Origin: Peristeroidobacter agariperforans
GTDB taxonomy: Bacteria; Pseudomonadota; Gammaproteobacteria; Steroidobacterales; Steroidobacteraceae
Assembly: GCF_004138335.1 (NCBI RefSeq)
Contig: NZ_RYFW01000008.1
Span: 62,001 to 126,000 of the forward strand
Reading direction: 5' to 3'
DNA length: 64,000 nucleotides
Shown one piece after another: positions 52,405 to 61,341 of the stretch. A program made the translations under genes and the position numbers. Every line of letters starts with the position of its first letter. Position 1 is the first letter of the stretch. The notes under the pieces were generated by a model, which worked only from the letters and a program-made list of their open reading frames with translations, ran no database searches and had not been told where the DNA came from.

Positions 52405-52706
52405 GACAAAGTGCTACTCAAGGCGGGGGGACGTCGCCATTTCTCTGCCGACAGTGTCGATGAGTTGATGCGTTGAATCTGATTCGCCCCTTCTCTGACT
52501 CGGTTTCGAGCGCCTACTAAAAATTAAGGCGTGAGAGGGGCGCTACCGTCCGCTGTGGTCCCCGCAATAACCTCGTCTGACCGACCTCCCGTTGGGTCTA
52601 TTTTGTTCACGCGCACACCAACGAATACTCGTGGCGTAACCCACCGAGTATTGCTTTGGCATGAACCGAGCGAAAGCCGTCCAGCCGATGCCGAGAAGGC
52701 GACAAC

Positions 52707-52970
52707 GGCACGGTCGAACCCGCGGAGGATCAGGAACGCCTGGACCCAGAGCTGAGTGCGGGCGTCCGCGGTTGCAATGTGTCACCCAAGCTTTGAGCGT
52801 CCGGCGTAGATGTGCTTCTGAGAGCGGGATGATCCTGTCCAACACCCTCTGCGAATCGTCCCGATGACGCGTTCGCAGATGGAATCTGCTTTGGGACTGC
52901 GCGGCGGATTCTTCAACACCCAGCCACAGCGACGCAGTTTTTCAGACAGGCCCACAAGTCCCATGCCCCT
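52707..52970 (-). pseudogene. Integrase-type transposase C-terminal fragment
   Basis: Two minus-strand pieces of one DDE transposase: the first frame reads LKNPPRSPKADSICERVIGTIRR, and after a frameshift near 52845 the second reads DRIIPLSEAHLRRTLKAWV and NRGRPHSALGPGVPDPP. This is the region around the catalytic Glu and the C-terminal tail of an rve-type transposase. No N-terminal half is present. It is unrelated to the IS element next to it. Confidence 0.7.
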
Positions 52971-53541
52971 CAACAGCCACATTTTCGAGTATTCCCTGGG
53001 CGGGAAAGAGCCGGCGGGTCGCAACAAGAACTGTTCACTCAAGTGTCCCTCCAGTCAGATTAGCACTTTAGGTTGTCACTGGGTCATTACAAGAGTGCCA
53101 TTGTCAAATATCCAATGACTAAGATGCCTCGCCTCTCCATCAGAAGCAGCGCATTCAAAGCATTCGGCCGCCAGTCCACATTCGTCATAGGGCGCAGCCA
53201 TCTGACAGCCTTCTAAGCTAGTTCGCGCATCTCAGGCGCGCCGATCGAGCGACAATACTCAACGCGAGAGAGGTAATGCATGGCGCCGGGGAACAATTCC
53301 GCGCGGGCTGGAAGGCACACTGGATTACTATCATTCTGCTTAGTTTGCAGCATGGGCGCAGCGGCCACTATTGGGATTGCATTGTACTCATACCATCATG
53401 CTGCCTGGATGGTCTCAGCGCTAGTGAGCGCCCTTGTGTGAGTTGTGTGGAATCACGCAGTCACAAGGCTCTTCACCTGGGCAGAGACGGATGATGAGCA
53501 GTATTGACCTGTAGGTGGTGCAATTCACTTTGAGTGCGCAT
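52971..53541. other. Intergenic stretch without recognisable feature
   Basis: About 570 bp between a transposase fragment and the membrane protein gene. Only short frames without resemblance to anything I know are present. Base composition drifts to lower GC towards the membrane protein gene. The promoter of that gene should lie in the last 200 bp. Confidence 0.45.
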
Positions 53542-54969
53542 ATGCCCAACCAGGATAGTTATGGATCTCGTCGCCATCACGAAGAAGGGAGGCGCGAGCA
53601 TGAACTTGGTCTCGCCAGGTCGTCATGGTTGGAGCGCGCCTTCCCTCGAACGAGGCTCTCGCTCGCCGACTATGCGCTTTGTGGCGTGTCGCTGGGCATC
53701 TGCTTCTTCCTGTTCTTTCACGATGATATCGTATATCTCGGGCAAAATTCACTGAACTATCTATATGGCAGCCCATGGGAATTCTACGAAAACGCAGCGA
53801 AGCACCAGGCATGGGGCGCTACGTATCCTCCTTCCCTATATATAATCTTTGCAGTATGGCTCTATCCTTGGAAACTGGCAGGAGTAATCGTCAGCCCACA
53901 TGAATTCCCTTGGTACTTGACTTATTGGCTTAAATTTCTGACCACCATTATATATTTTCTCTCTGCACATACATTCTATCTGATTGCAAAGGAACACTTC
54001 TCGAACGATGAGGCCGCGAAGTACGCCACCGCTGCTTGGTTTACAGCACCTCTTGCCATATTTTCTCAGTTCCTACTTTCCCAGGTTGATATATTCTACG
54101 TGCTGCTGTCGTTGCTAGGATACCTAATGATTGTGCGCGACCGTAATTTGCCGGCCTCGGCACTCTTCGGGATAGCAATGACATTTAAATTTTTTCCGGC
54201 ATTCATTTTTATTCCTTTGCTCCTGCTACGTGAAAAGAACGTGGCGCGGATAGCAGTCAATATCTTCGTATTCTCTCTGCCAACCCTGATTATCTATTGT
54301 GTTTACTGGCATTCACCGTTCGTCACCGATCCGGTTCGGCAGGCACTTGTCGATCGTATCTTTTCAGAAGCCATTGTGGGGGAAGGGGGCCACATCAAGA
54401 TCTATTTGCTGCCTGCGGCATTCATGATTCTGTGCGGGGTGGCATATTTCAGGAGCGCGACCGCTGAATTTCGATTGCAGGAGTCTGCACATGTCTGGTT
54501 GGTGGCTTCGATATTGCCCTTCCTATTTATTCTCTGGCACTCTCAGTGGTTGATACTTCCGGTGGCTGCCATGGTTCTAACATCGGTGGGCCGTATAAAA
54601 CTTAAGTCGTTCATGCTGCTTGATCTTGTTGGAATGGCTCTGTTCGTGGCCACTATGTCATACATTGTTGATGCCGCTATCTTTCGTAAAGAGATATTCA
54701 ACGTGCATTTCTCCAACCCGGTGCCGATGACCGAACTATTCCTCTGGTTTGGTGACAAAAGTTACAACGTGTTCTTGACGGGATTCACTGGCTACTTGGC
54801 GCTGCAGATCGTGCTCAAGTGCGGAATGCGCGATGAGGTTAAATTCAAAGATGGATTTGCCTCATTCGACTATGGAGATCTCCGATGGCGCTTCTACGGA
54901 GGTTTGTTGTTATTTTTGGTGCCCGCGCTGCTTTCAGTGTACAGGGCTAGCGCCCCCCACTTTGAGTAA
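53542..54969 (+). CDS. Polytopic membrane protein, GT87-like (DUF2029) mannosyltransferase-type
   Basis: About 475 residues with ten or more hydrophobic helices. FFLFFHDDIVYLG resembles the first extracytoplasmic acidic loop of polyprenol-phosphate-dependent glycosyltransferases, and ALFGIAMTFKFFPAFIFIPLLLLR matches the helix in which DUF2029/PIG-M-like enzymes have GxAxxxKxxP. It may transfer a sugar to an exported glycan or lipid. The start is uncertain: the ATG at 53542 is used, while a GTG at 53515 is in frame. The gene is visibly richer in A+T than the rest of the window (runs such as TATATATAATC) and is bracketed by IS debris, so it was probably acquired by transfer. Confidence 0.65.
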   Translation: MPNQDSYGSRRHHEEGRREHELGLARSSWLERAFPRTRLSLADYALCGVSLGICFFLFFHDDIVYLGQNSLNYLYGSPWEFYENAAKHQAWGATYPPSLYIIFAVWLYPWKLAGVIVSPHEFPWYLTYWLKFLTTIIYFLSAHTFYLIAKEHFSNDEAAKYATAAWFTAPLAIFSQFLLSQVDIFYVLLSLLGYLMIVRDRNLPASALFGIAMTFKFFPAFIFIPLLLLREKNVARIAVNIFVFSLPTLIIYCVYWHSPFVTDPVRQALVDRIFSEAIVGEGGHIKIYLLPAAFMILCGVAYFRSATAEFRLQESAHVWLVASILPFLFILWHSQWLILPVAAMVLTSVGRIKLKSFMLLDLVGMALFVATMSYIVDAAIFRKEIFNVHFSNPVPMTELFLWFGDKSYNVFLTGFTGYLALQIVLKCGMRDEVKFKDGFASFDYGDLRWRFYGGLLLFLVPALLSVYRASAPHFE

Positions 54970-55084
54970 TGATTGTTTTGGATATATTAGTTTCGCCTTG
55001 GTCTGATACCCCTCTTGCAAAGAGCGGGGTTGCTCGGTTCGATTAGTGTTACCAGGCAATCACCTAACCAAAAGAGCAACCCGC

Positions 55085-55206
55085 GTGAATGTTTTGAATC
55101 AGAACATCATCAAGCACAGGATGGGCCTGTTGAATCTGGCCGACGAGCTTTGCAATGTCTCCAAGGCCTGCCGAGTGATGGGCGTGTCTCGAGATACGTT
55201 CCACAG
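55085..55206 (+). pseudogene. Transposase N-terminal fragment (IS481-like)
   Basis: From a GTG at 55085 the frame reads NQNIIKHRMGLLNLADELCN and VSKACRVMGVSRDTFH, the N-terminal helix-turn-helix of IS481-family transposases. The similarity stops exactly where the next element begins at 55207, so that element inserted here. Just upstream, GGGTTGCTC and GAGCAACCC form a nine-base stem that may be part of the element's end. Confidence 0.7.
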
Positions 55207-55805
55207 TATCGACCCAGCGGAACCTGCTCAGCTCATGCTGCTAAAGCGAAGGCTTCGGCCGGCGTTTTCATACCCCGCGACTGATGAGGTCGCCGATTGT
55301 TGTAAGGACTGATCCAGTCACCAATCACGCCGCTGGCGTGCTTTAGAGTCTCGAAGCGATGCCGGTGCACGCATTGGTCTTTTGAGCGCTCGTATCACGC
55401 GTTCCACCAGGCCGTTCTGCTCGGGCGTATGTGGCGTGATGAACTCCTGGCGAAGGCCGTAGCCGCGTACCAGCGCGGTGTAGCTATGACTGGTAAAGAC
55501 TAGGCCGTTGTCCGAGCGAAGTAGAAACGCGTGCGGCACACGTCCCAATATTCCGAAGCGCGCGATCAACGCCTGCTAGGAGCATCGCCTCGCCGTAGGC
55601 TTCCTGCATCATCCAGCCAGTTATCGATCTCCGAGGGCAGCAGGTCATGAGCTCGGCCGGCTTCGGCCACTGTCGCCCTACCTTCAATAATCTCCAGCAC
55701 CAACGCGCTCTTGCGTCGAGCAGTCCAGCGTTTGATCCCGTGGTCCATCAATGTGTTCAAGTGTATCAAAGATCAACACCTGAGCAGGTTTTCACTGGGT
55801 CGATA
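55207..55805 (-). mobile_element. Internally deleted IS3-family element
   Basis: Terminal inverted repeats of 25 bp with three mismatches mark the ends: TATCGACCCAGCGGAACCTG at 55207 and its partner ending CACTGGGTCGATA at 55805. On the minus strand it holds an orfA start (from 55743, RWTARRKSALVLEIIEGRATVAEA) and an orfB C-terminus (55569 down to 55234: LLRSDNGLVFTSHSY, FITPHTPEQNGLVERVI, then after a frameshift NNRRPHQSRGMKTPAEAF). The orfB N-terminal half is missing. At 599 bp it is about half a normal IS3 element. Confidence 0.75.
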
Positions 55806-55811
55806 CGGAAC

Positions 55812-56045
55812 GGCACACGACTGGGCTTGGTGCCGTGCTTCACGCCGCCGCGTAGCCCGCAGTCGAATGGAATAGCCGAGGCGTTCGTGAAAACGTTCGA
55901 GCGCGACTACGTCCGCGTGAGCGAGTGTAGGGCCGCGCAGTTAGCGTTATCGCAAATCAGGGTGGTTCGAAGATTCCAACGAGCACCATCCCCATCGGTG
56001 ACTGGGAATGAGGTCACCTCGCAAGTTCATCCGCAGTTATCATCA
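55812..56045 (+). pseudogene. IS3-type OrfB C-terminal fragment
   Basis: The plus strand reads GLVPCFTPPRSPQSNGIAEAF and VKTFERDYVRVSE (the Glu of the DDE site), then after a frameshift near 55930 WFEDSNEHHPHR, a stop, and LGMRSPRKFIRSY. This is the C-terminal quarter of an IS3-group transposase distinct from the element at 51234. It begins seven bases after the end of the deleted IS at 55207-55805, again suggesting that the latter jumped into it. Confidence 0.75.
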
Positions 56046-56046
56046 A

Positions 56047-56124
56047 TCCGCAGCCGATCGGCGTCTGGTTTACCTCTCCCAGGATCTTGACCATTTGCTC
56101 TTCGGCGAATCGTCTCTTCTTCAT
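56047..56124 (-). pseudogene. IS3-type OrfA N-terminal fragment
   Basis: On the minus strand from the ATG at 56124 the frame reads KKRRFAEEQMVKILGEV, the start of an IS3-group OrfA, with GAGAGGAG as a ribosome site just upstream. After about 26 codons the similarity is lost. It faces the OrfB fragment on the other strand, so the two come from different element copies or from an inversion. Confidence 0.6.
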
Positions 56125-56145
56125 CGCTCCTCTCTCCCGAGGAGC

Positions 56146-56256
56146 CGACGTCCCCCCGCCTTGAGTAGCACTTTGTCCTAGAGTCCGGCCGTTAATGTAA
56201 CCTTCTTCTCTGCCAATTGCCTTGCGTACTGCGATGGCGTAAGTCCGCCGAGAGAT
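56146..56256 (-). repeat. 111-bp inverted copy of the IS3 element's right end
   Basis: The reverse complement of 52326-52436 recurs here with no difference that I could find by eye. It includes the OrfB tail coding for [17 protein letters not shown], the stop and the terminal repeat. Beyond 56256 the similarity ends. Together with the element at 51234 it brackets about 3.7 kb containing the AT-rich membrane protein and other transposase debris, like the outline of a decayed composite element or an inversion boundary. Confidence 0.85.
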
Positions 56257-56426
56257 CCGGGAGACGTCGGAGCCATCATCTCACGAAGCTTCAGCTGGGG
56301 CCGAAATTCGATCGGCAGGTCAGCGCGATCGTATAGGTAGAAACCGATGATCCAACGCGGGAGGGGGGACATTGTCGCTCAACGATTGATCTATTCGCAT
56401 ATAGATTGACTGCGCACAGGGCCCTT

Positions 56427-57776
56427 ATGCCAACCCGCCGGGATTTTATTGAGCAAGCAGCACTCGCTGGTGTGCTTTCGAGTTCCATTGCGCGCGCTAG
56501 TTCTGAAGTCTTGGAAAGTCCCGCTGCATCTACGGCAGGTATGTCGAAGAGACGATCGAAATTCGGTCCCACTTTGAAAATAAAATCCTTGATACGCCGT
56601 GATGAAACAATAATTAGAAATAATGCTGCCCACGGGGACAACTGGCACATGACCTGGGCGGATGACGGTCTTCAGTATGTCAGTATGTGTGATGGTCACG
56701 GACCGATCGAACCTCTTTCAGAGGACTACAATAGTCGATTGCTCGCGCTCGAAGGCGGCCCGAAGAACTACGAATTTCGTGATGTCCAAGGATACCCAAA
56801 ACTCAGGCCCAATTTCGAGACGGATCCACGTTATTATAACTTTGGCGTTATAGCGTTTGATGGAAATATCTATCAGTTCCTGAGTACTTGGTCCATTCCT
56901 GCGGGCAAAGAGGCGGCAGCGGGTGAGATGCGCTTCATGGGGGTAAAGGCGATCTATTCCTCGAATAACGGAATCACGTGGCATAACCAGGACGGATCGG
57001 CGCCCGTAAAATGGGAGGGTTGGAATCAGCGGTCCAAAGAAACAATGCTTTTTTACGAAGAGCCGCAGGAAACGTTCTCGATGCTGTCAGTTCTGCAAAT
57101 GGGGCGTGGATATAGAGACAACCGTGATGGATTTATTTACATCTATGCTCCGAATGGCAACACTGAAGGTACGATGAATGAACTCGTCATGTTTCGAGTT
57201 CCCAAAACGAGGATCTTGGATCGAAGGGAATATGAGTATTTCGCCGGATGGTCGCCTACTGGCGAAGCGAAGTGGACGAAGCATATTGATGGACGTGGGA
57301 TAGTGCATAAGTTTCCATCTGGATGGGTGAATAAGACACGTCATCCATGGGCATGGATTCCTAGCATTACGTACAATGCCCCGTTGGGCCTCTTCATGAT
57401 GGCCAATTGGGGGACCGGCGTAGGTCCCGAGCCGGATTGCGAGTGGTTTTGGAAGCCAAGCTACCTGGGCTTCTGGACAGCGCCGCACCCTTGGGGACCC
57501 TGGACTCAGGTGCATGAGGAAATGGCATGGACCCCGGAGGGAGATACCAACGCTTGTTGCTATAGCCCTATCATCTCGCCAAAATGGATCGCTGAAGATG
57601 GTAAGTCATTTTGGCTTGTATGGACAGATTTTATGCATGTAGATGCAGAGAAGCTTCCCCAGATCAAAGAATGGATAGATAAACTCAATCATCCTGGAAT
57701 GAAGAGAGCGGAGCTTGGGCGGCTCATTGCACCGTACTACGGCTTCAATATACAGCGTGTTGATCTGACAGTCTGA
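56427..57776 (+). CDS. Tat-exported protein, predicted beta-propeller (sialidase-like/DUF4185-like)
   Basis: A 449-residue protein. The N-terminus MPTRRDFIEQAALAG is a twin-arginine signal (RRDF) and a hydrophobic stretch follows. The body has repeated tryptophan-rich segments (HMTWADDG, GITWHNQDG, PHPWGPWTQV, SFWLVWTDF) spaced like blades of a sialidase or glycosyl-hydrolase propeller. I do not recognise catalytic residues, so enzyme activity is unproven; DUF4185 is my nearest guess. I use the ATG at 56427 because the signal begins there. Like the membrane protein at 53542 it is AT-richer than the core genes and lies just outside the inverted IS end, so it is probably part of the same acquired segment. 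Confidence 0.65.
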   Translation: MPTRRDFIEQAALAGVLSSSIARASSEVLESPAASTAGMSKRRSKFGPTLKIKSLIRRDETIIRNNAAHGDNWHMTWADDGLQYVSMCDGHGPIEPLSEDYNSRLLALEGGPKNYEFRDVQGYPKLRPNFETDPRYYNFGVIAFDGNIYQFLSTWSIPAGKEAAAGEMRFMGVKAIYSSNNGITWHNQDGSAPVKWEGWNQRSKETMLFYEEPQETFSMLSVLQMGRGYRDNRDGFIYIYAPNGNTEGTMNELVMFRVPKTRILDRREYEYFAGWSPTGEAKWTKHIDGRGIVHKFPSGWVNKTRHPWAWIPSITYNAPLGLFMMANWGTGVGPEPDCEWFWKPSYLGFWTAPHPWGPWTQVHEEMAWTPEGDTNACCYSPIISPKWIAEDGKSFWLVWTDFMHVDAEKLPQIKEWIDKLNHPGMKRAELGRLIAPYYGFNIQRVDLTV

Positions 57777-57845
57777 GGATTGTGCACGCACTTGGTCTGT
57801 ACAGCTCTCGTATTTCCCCGACAGTCAGGATCTCCGAGCTAGGGT

Positions 57846-58620
57846 TCAGTCAGCCGTTGGCAGCGGCACATTAACCGGCTCCTCCAGCTTCACTTTTGCG
57901 GCGATCTCACGCCGCTTCGCATCGACGTCCTTCGAGATCGGCGCAACGTTCTCGTAGAAGCCGTCGATCAGCACCTTGTTGGTGTCCTCGTCGATCAGCG
58001 TCGAGAGCGTCTTCATGTGACGCCAGGCCGGAGACGCGACCGTGCGTTTGTTGCCGCCGTGGATGTCGCTGTAGTTCGCCCCCCACTTCGGGCCTGCTGG
58101 TCGTGAGCTCGATGTAGAACAGCCCTTCGGAACCGCCGGAGAGTCCGCCCTGGCGACCGAAGCGGTACACCGCGTCCGCCTTCGCGAACTTCTTAGGGTG
58201 CTCCAGCATGAACTTGCGGAAACCCATCGACATGCGTTCCTCGGCGCCGAAGATCACATTTACGGGCAGCTTGCCGAACGCCGCCTTGATCGACGTGAGT
58301 GCGTTGAGCTGCACGACCTGCGGCCCCTTGGAGTTTGGCACCGCGGCCGATCAACACTTTCTTGAACGGCGCTGCTCGACAAGTTGGCCTTCGAACGGCG
58401 GCGCCTTCCATAGATCGGGCTGCGTCACCGGCATCGTGTCGTACATCCAGTACAGCACCACGGTTTTATCGACGCCCTCGTCGCAGTTCGCGTAAACAAA
58501 AGGGTTGCCCTGCTGGCCCTACTCCGTCACCCCAGGCTCGTAGAGCTCCGTTTCCTGGCGGCCGAGCTGGTCGAAGTAGCCCTTCACCATCTCGGCGGAT
58601 TCCTGAATGCCTTCGCGAGT
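57846..58620 (-). pseudogene. M20-family peptidase, multiply frameshifted
   Basis: Reading leftward, pieces of one M20/M25/M40 metallopeptidase appear in order but in different frames: EGIQESAEMVKGYFDQLG (near 58617), then VDKTVVLYWMYDTMPVTQPD (about 58475), KKVLIGRGA (about 58360), NSKGPQVVQLNALTSIKAAF (about 58335), EERMSMGFRKF, FYIELTTS (about 58100), HGGNK-like, and finally ENVAPISKDVDAKRREIAAK with a natural stop at 57846. At least three frameshifts and a stop near 58520 separate them. All exist in the expected order, so this is a decayed full-length gene that has lost its start. Confidence 0.75.
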
Positions 58621-58905
58621 TCGAACCCTCGTTCCTCTTCGGCGATCGAGCTTTCGCACCAGCGCCCCGTCTGATGCGTCGAGCAGAGCGATGTGGCCAA
58701 CGGTGTTCTTGATTACGATCCGATGTTCGTCGGGATGAATCGCGCAGTGCACGACATTGCGGAGCGGACGAACTCGAAATCGCCGTGAGCGAGTGGTCAG
58801 ATCCCATGCCTCCACCTCGCGACTCCACCTCAAAAGCGAAGCACCGCTCGGGGAGAACGCAACGCCAATGCATGGTGGAAGCTTGAGCACTGTGGTCATT
58901 CTCAA
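58621..58905 (-). pseudogene. WD40-like N-terminal stump fused to the M20 remnant
   Basis: From an ATG at 58905 about 95 codons read as WD40-type repeats: IGVAFSPSGASLLRWS, EVEAWDLTTRSRRFRV, CAIHPDEHRIVIKN and IALLDASDGALVRKL, each with the AFSPDG-like turn and a WDL or LLD strand. The frame then runs without interruption into the M20 fragment near 58620 and stops at 58519. Two unrelated genes have therefore been joined. Proteins with such repeats normally contain many more blades, so this is a truncated gene. Confidence 0.6.
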
Positions 58906-59007
58906 CCTTCGCGCCTTGCGCTCGACGGCTCAAGTGAAACGAGAAGTGTAACGATCGGGTCCAGCAACCATAAAGAATTCGCAGGTCTCTTGCGCAGCCA
59001 GCTGTGG

Positions 59008-59457
59008 TTATCGCTTCCGCCGTGTAGCAAGTTGAGTCGATGAGACAAGGCTTGCCCAGTCGACCAGATTCCAGCGCTGCACGATGCAGGTCATCACGCC
59101 CATCGTTACTGCCGGATCTGCGGCGACAATCGACCGCGCGCCCTCATCGTCGTCGGCTTCGAACGCTGCGGCGCCCCCGGAGTGATCGGCAAATGCGCCT
59201 GCGAACTTCAGTCGGTGGTGGCGATATAGCTCGAGCATGTAGCGACCGTGGTCACGCAACGGCTGCTCGCTGGTCGGCTTTCCGGGGAGCCATCCAGGAC
59301 CCGGGCGATAGATGGCGAGATAGAGCGGTCGCCGGCCGGCGTTTGCGCCAGGCCGGACAGCAACTGCCGCGCTGCCGATGCCCACTCCTGCTGCGGCAAT
59401 TCCGGACTTCACGAAGCGGCGGCGGCCGCGCGTTGTCGGCGTCGTGGGGCTTTTCAT
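59008..59457 (-). CDS. Tat-exported YCII-like domain protein
   Basis: A 149-residue protein. The N-terminal RGRRRFVKSGIAAAGVGIGSAAVAV is a twin-arginine signal. The mature part (about residues 43-140: YLAIYRPGPGW, LRDHGRYMLELYRHHRLKFAGAFAD, DEGARSIVAADPAV) has the pattern of a YCII/EthD-like dimeric alpha-beta-barrel domain with the H...D pair of YciI proteins. These domains are usually cytoplasmic, so export is unusual. It is divergent from the AraC-type regulator at 59527 across 69 bp and is its likely target. Function unknown. Confidence 0.7.
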   Translation of the reverse strand: MKSPTTPTTRGRRRFVKSGIAAAGVGIGSAAVAVRPGANAGRRPLYLAIYRPGPGWLPGKPTSEQPLRDHGRYMLELYRHHRLKFAGAFADHSGGAAAFEADDDEGARSIVAADPAVTMGVMTCIVQRWNLVDWASLVSSTQLATRRKR

Positions 59458-59526
59458 GCAGTCAGGCTACTCCTGTCGCGCATCGGATGAAGTGGCATAA
59501 TCGCCACCATCGTGGCGAGAACGGAC

Positions 59527-60540
59527 ATGAGCCGTACAAACTCTGAGATTCGCATCGCGGTGCTGGGTTACGACCGGTGCTCCGCCTGGATCACTGCGGG
59601 GCTGCTCGAATTGTTTGCGGTCGCCGGCATCGCGGGCCGCCAATCGGGCCGGAATGGGGTGCACTTTCGCTGCGAAGTCGTGAGCACCACTCGCCGGCCC
59701 GTTCGCGCTTCACACGGCGTGCGGCTGACTCCAGCACCGCTGCGCCGCCATTACGAGGCTGTCATCGTTCCGCCAGTTTGGGTCGAATCTGTCTCCGAGC
59801 TCGTTCAGCGCGTCGAGCAGCTGCATAGCCTGCATGCGCTACTGCGCACGCTCGCTTCTCGCAGCGACATCACGGCAAGCGCATGCAGCGGCGCAGCTAT
59901 TCTTGCGAGCGCAGGTTTGCTCGCCCAACGCCGCGCCACGACGTGTTGGTGGCTGGCGTCATGGTTCGCTCACACGTTTCCGGACATCGATCTCGAGCCA
60001 GATCGGCTTGTGATGATCGATCGCGATCGCTGGACCGCAGCCGCGGGTTCGGCGTACATCCATCTCGGCCTGGCGCTCGTACAGCGATTTGCAGGATCGA
60101 GAGTCGCGACGGCAACGGCTCGGCTCCTGCTGGTTGAACGTCGGCGCGGTTCGCAGTCGCCATTCATGAACCGGCTGGACAACGCCGTGCAGACGGACGA
60201 CGCGATCGTGGGTCGCGCGCTAAGGCTGTTCGAGACGAATGCGACGCGCCGGACGACGCTAGGAATGCTCTGTAAGGATCTGAACGTCAGCGAACGAACT
60301 CTATCGCGTCGTTTCCACGCTGTGCTTGGAATGTCGCCGCTGACCTACATCCAATCGCTGCGCATCTCAAGGGCGCGCACCTTACTCGAGGAGACTTCGT
60401 CGCCGCTCGACGCGATCGTGGAGCAATGCGGTTACGAAGACATCTCCTCGTTCCGAAAGTTGTTCACGCGACACGTCGGCATGACGCCTCGTGAATATCG
60501 TTCGCGGTTCGGGGGCTCGACCAGCGGCAGTCAGCAGTAG
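59527..60540 (+). CDS. GlxA-type AraC-family transcriptional regulator
   Basis: A 337-residue regulator with a DJ-1/PfpI-like N-terminal domain (RIAVLGYDRCSAWITAGLLELF; SACSGAAILASAGLLAQRRATTCWW around residues 120-145) and a C-terminal AraC domain (LNVSERTLSRRFHAVLGMSP and CGYEDISSFRKLFTRHVGMTPREYR). It has the same architecture as the regulator at 10922 but is only distantly similar. The ATG at 59527 is used; a GTG at 59512 is in frame. It is divergent from the Tat-exported YCII-like gene. Confidence 0.9.
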   Translation: MSRTNSEIRIAVLGYDRCSAWITAGLLELFAVAGIAGRQSGRNGVHFRCEVVSTTRRPVRASHGVRLTPAPLRRHYEAVIVPPVWVESVSELVQRVEQLHSLHALLRTLASRSDITASACSGAAILASAGLLAQRRATTCWWLASWFAHTFPDIDLEPDRLVMIDRDRWTAAAGSAYIHLGLALVQRFAGSRVATATARLLLVERRRGSQSPFMNRLDNAVQTDDAIVGRALRLFETNATRRTTLGMLCKDLNVSERTLSRRFHAVLGMSPLTYIQSLRISRARTLLEETSSPLDAIVEQCGYEDISSFRKLFTRHVGMTPREYRSRFGGSTSGSQQ

Positions 60541-60585
60541 TCGGGCGAACCGCTATACGGCGTGGCAGCCCACCACTAGACCACG

Positions 60586-61137
60586 TCAAGGATTGTTCGG
60601 AAATCCCTTTACGTTCGGTTCCAAGGGCAATTGCAGGACGTTCGTCAAGTAGCTGACCGTGCGATAGAAGCCGGCAAGCATGAGCAACTCAAGAATCGCT
60701 CCATCGCCGAACCGCGCCCGCAGGCGCCTCCACATTTCGTCGGTAACGCCGACTCGCTCGTGCAGTTCATCGCACAACTGGATCAGCACGCGTTCCTCTT
60801 CGTCCCAGCACGCATCGTCGGCGCTTCCATGCGCGAGTGATCGGACCTGCTCGTCCGTGAGATTTGCTCGTGCACCGAATACGGCGACGTGAATGCTCCA
60901 TTCATACTCGGAGCCGCAGCGCGCCGTGGTTCGATCGATGACGATTTCACGCTGTCGCACAGTGAGGTGACCGTCGTCGAGCAGGGAACCTTGGAAGAAC
61001 TTTCGGAACAAACGCTCATCGCGTGCGAGCGTAGTGAAGAGCGTTAACGGGGCCATGCCCGGCGGCATGACCGACTCTATTGCGCTTTTGATCTTTGGCG
61101 GAAAAGGCTCGTTAGCCGGACTGATGCGGGATCCCAT
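60586..61137 (-). CDS. Carboxymuconolactone decarboxylase-like protein
   Basis: A 183-residue all-helical protein of the CMD/AhpD-like family. RTTARCGSEYEWSIHVAVFGARANL matches the core helix with Cys and His in an RxxxxCxxxxExxxH arrangement, and the N-terminal MAPLTLFTTLARDERLFRKF helix is typical. Members act as decarboxylases or thiol-dependent peroxidase partners; many are uncharacterised. The variant active site (one Cys, with Glu and His downstream) argues against AhpD activity, which needs CxxC. It is divergent from the amidohydrolase at 61342, a pairing consistent with ring-fission catabolism, though this is inference. Confidence 0.85.
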   Translation of the reverse strand: MGSRISPANEPFPPKIKSAIESVMPPGMAPLTLFTTLARDERLFRKFFQGSLLDDGHLTVRQREIVIDRTTARCGSEYEWSIHVAVFGARANLTDEQVRSLAHGSADDACWDEEERVLIQLCDELHERVGVTDEMWRRLRARFGDGAILELLMLAGFYRTVSYLTNVLQLPLEPNVKGFPNNP

Positions 61138-61341
61138 AATAAGAACAGGCTAGAACGCTACGAACCGCAAAGCAAGCACTCCGCATTGCTTGACGCACAG
61201 CTCGGCGCACCTCTGTGCGTGCTGACCGATTTCGCCATGAAAATGTTCATTCTGCCGCTTACGCGCTCGCTACCGAACTGAGAGCATCCGGATCGCGAGC
61301 AGCGAAGTCACAAGTCGGCCATCGCATGAGGAAAAAGAGAG

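Larger units (their letters stand above)
51234..52436 (+). mobile_element. IS3-family insertion sequence, 1.2 kb, inactivated
   Basis: The element is bounded by imperfect inverted repeats: CGACGTCTCCCCAATCCTGA at 51234 and, on the other strand from 52436, CGACGTCCCCCCGCCTTGAG, with GTAGC and AGAGTCC also shared further in. Size and the orfA/orfB layout are those of the IS3 family. orfA is intact; orfB carries at least two single-base deletions, so the element cannot move by itself. The last 111 bp are duplicated in inverted orientation at 56146-56256. Confidence 0.85.

Noticed and set aside
54995-55025. Rho-independent terminator after the membrane protein gene
   Set aside because: ACCCCTCTT-GCAA-AGAG-C-GGGGT forms a hairpin but no T-run follows, and it lies at the edge of transposon sequence, so it may belong to the element end.
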